NCBI GenBank assembly: GCA_913044255.1
Contig: CAJWOI010000160.1
Coordinates: 1-6,495 of the forward strand
Direction of reading: 5' to 3'
From: an uncultured Alphaproteobacteria bacterium
GTDB lineage: Bacteria > Pseudomonadota > Alphaproteobacteria > UBA7887
Length of the DNA: 6,495 nucleotides
The position numbers were made by a program, and so were the translations under genes. Shown in pieces: positions 4,949 to 6,495 of this stretch. The notes under the pieces are model-generated. The model was not told where the DNA came from. It ran no database searches and saw nothing but the letters and a program-made list of their open reading frames with translations. Position 1 is the stretch's first letter. Each line of letters opens with the position of its first letter.

Positions 4949-6495
4949 ATGCCAGTATCTACTGTTAAATATACCCTGGTGGAAAGAATTTACTTCGTTT
5001 TGTATGGCCGGTTTGTAACGGAAGTACAAAAAGAATGCTGGCAGCTTCAATTCAAAATACGATGGAGAAAATTGGATTTGGATGAGGCCTTGCATCGGTG
5101 TAAAGAATTGTTACCCAATAAAACCGCAACCAACAACAATGATAACACAGTAATCAGTGACAGTCAGGAGTCTACAATACTTTATTTGCTAGGCCAAATT
5201 CATACTAAAAAAGGCGAGTTTGCCCGCTCTGCAGCGTATCTATTCCAATCTTTAAAACTAAATCCAGACAACAAGTACTCTCATCGAGCTTTGGTGGAGC
5301 TGTCTGCATCACCCCAGCTTAATCCGAGCCGTATTAAACAGTGGATGGAGGATACAAAATCGTCGGATGTTGAACTTAGTAACTGGGATGTTTGTGACCG
5401 AGCCGTAGACTGGTTTCAAGAAATTCACTCCTACGATTTGGACCGTTGGACCACAGCTTCACCCAAAAAGATCGCCATATTTGCCGTATATCCAGCGATG
5501 ATTACATTTTATGTCGCGTTATCTGCGGTTCTACTCCGCATGGGGCACTATGTGGACTTGGTGTGGCTCCCAGGAGGTCAATACGACGGTAGTATCGAAC
5601 ACGGCTGGGAAAGCAATTTAATTACAAACGAAATGCTCGCGCTTTCAAACAAAGTGCGACACCCCAAATTTAGGGTACAATTACTTAGCGAATATTCGCG
5701 TAAAAAAATCTCGCACAGCCAAAAAAAATATGTTGAAAAACAAAGCGTCTATGATTCACAAGGCGCGCTGACAACGCCTCATCTCGACTTAGGTAATACA
5801 GAGCACTCGAGGTTGTACAAATTTAGAAAGAAAAAAAATCTTGCCGCTGCCGAGTATCTCGTATCATTTCTCGCCACAAGCGACCACAGCCATTGGATCG
5901 TAGATAGCGGAAGTTGGGCCGAATACGGTGTCGTTTTTCCGCTCCTCCGGGAAAATAACATCAAATCTATTTGCATTGCTTTTCGACCCAAAAAGAACAC
6001 AATCACAATCTCCGGAAACGCTCCTTTTACCGCCTTGTCCACTGACGAAGCGTGGGAGCGTGAAGAGCCACATATCTTGACCTCCAACCAACGTGAAAGA
6101 ATCGCAAACTGGATAAAGGAATCCGAGACAGTTGAATACAGTCAAAGATCTAGCAATTTACCATTTCAGATTGTGCCGAAAATGGCTGTAGACGAAATTC
6201 GACGTCACCTTAAAATAGGTGACACAGGTCACCCCGTCATATTGCTCGCTGCCAATATTTCCTGGGATTCGGCTGTGCTGGCCGCCGAAACCAGCACTGT
6301 ATTCCCAGATATGATGTCATGGATACTTCGCACGATTGATTTCTTCAGCAAACGACAAGACATCACATTATTAATTCGCCCTCACCCGAGTGAGGAAATT
6401 TTCAACAGCCGTCACACGATCGCCGAAACTATTGCGCTAGAATGGCCCAATCTACCGCCGAATGTGCCCCTCGTAGGAGCACAAGACATCAACAT
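4949..6495 (+). CDS. Capsule-biosynthesis-like glycosyltransferase with TPR-like N-terminus (partial)
   Basis: The frame is open for 515 codons from the ATG at 4949 to the window end, with no stop, so the 3' end is missing. An in-frame TAA at 4931 limits the start; the ribosome site is weak (GAGA nine bases upstream). Residues about 75-118 (ILYLLGQIHTKKGEFARSAA, then SLKLNPDNKYSHRALVEL) look like a TPR helix pair, suggesting protein contacts. Residues 173-210 (KKIAIFAVYPAMITFYVALS, then MGHYVDLVWLPGG) look like the start of a GT-B fold. Residues 429-515 carry ILLAANISWDSAVL, with Trp 439 and Asp 440, and LLIRPHPSEE at 474-483, then LPPNVPLVGAQDIN. This arrangement recalls capsular polysaccharide biosynthesis proteins, in which N..WDS and the R-P/I-HP-x-E motif precede a conserved 'NSY.L' segment expected just past the edge. 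No signal peptide or membrane segment is evident. Basic, Lys/Asn-rich stretches (about 250-300) and lower GC contrast with the oxygenase at 1560. The role in chain or linker synthesis is inferred; the polysaccharide-enzyme class is fairly secure. Confidence 0.8.
   Translation, partial: MPVSTVKYTLVERIYFVLYGRFVTEVQKECWQLQFKIRWRKLDLDEALHRCKELLPNKTATNNNDNTVISDSQESTILYLLGQIHTKKGEFARSAAYLFQSLKLNPDNKYSHRALVELSASPQLNPSRIKQWMEDTKSSDVELSNWDVCDRAVDWFQEIHSYDLDRWTTASPKKIAIFAVYPAMITFYVALSAVLLRMGHYVDLVWLPGGQYDGSIEHGWESNLITNEMLALSNKVRHPKFRVQLLSEYSRKKISHSQKKYVEKQSVYDSQGALTTPHLDLGNTEHSRLYKFRKKKNLAAAEYLVSFLATSDHSHWIVDSGSWAEYGVVFPLLRENNIKSICIAFRPKKNTITISGNAPFTALSTDEAWEREEPHILTSNQRERIANWIKESETVEYSQRSSNLPFQIVPKMAVDEIRRHLKIGDTGHPVILLAANISWDSAVLAAETSTVFPDMMSWILRTIDFFSKRQDITLLIRPHPSEEIFNSRHTIAETIALEWPNLPPNVPLVGAQDIN

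Noticed and set aside
5779..6145. Two overlapping minus-strand open frames of about 100 residues
   Set aside because: Both lie opposite the long capsule-type gene, which has clear family motifs. The antisense products are low-complexity and unrecognisable.

Overview
The window looks like part of a surface-polysaccharide (capsule or O-antigen) locus from a Gram-negative bacterium. The evidence is an ABC-2 permease and ATPase pair of the Wzm/Wzt (KpsM/KpsT) type, which exports finished glycan chains across the inner membrane, and the beginning of a capsule-synthesis-like glycosyltransferase gene. No taxonomic marker is present. The small helix-turn-helix protein is of a kind I associate with alphaproteobacteria, so 'Proteobacteria' is as far as I would go. 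The gene content and patchy base composition fit an accessory glycan island.

Layout, left to right. 1-150: the last 49 codons of a plus-strand gene that I cannot identify. 230-526: a plus-strand reading frame with a plausible ribosome site and start, broken by two in-frame stops and cut short. I read it as the decayed 5' end of a glycosyltransferase-like gene. 517-1368 (minus): a phytanoyl-CoA-dioxygenase-like Fe(II)/2-oxoglutarate oxygenase. 1560-2312 (minus): a second oxygenase of the same superfamily with little obvious similarity to the first. 2487-3236 and 3241-4104 (minus): ATPase and permease of a polysaccharide exporter, four bases apart and surely one operon. 4395-4661 (minus): a small Xre-like DNA-binding protein. 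4949 to the end (plus): a long open gene with a TPR-like N-terminal part followed by a capsule-biosynthesis-type GT-B-like part. It leaves the window without a stop.

How the genes may work together: the minus-strand genes read regulator, permease, ATPase, oxygenase, oxygenase. The exporter would carry an undecaprenyl-linked glycan to the periplasm. The two oxygenases are good candidates for hydroxylating or otherwise tailoring a sugar or an acyl/amino substituent of that glycan. The 171-base and 191-base gaps before each oxygenase suggest they can be expressed separately from the exporter. The Xre-like protein is divergent from the capsule gene. Two overlapping inverted repeats just before that gene's start could be its operator or could fold over its ribosome site. 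These functional links are inferences from context.
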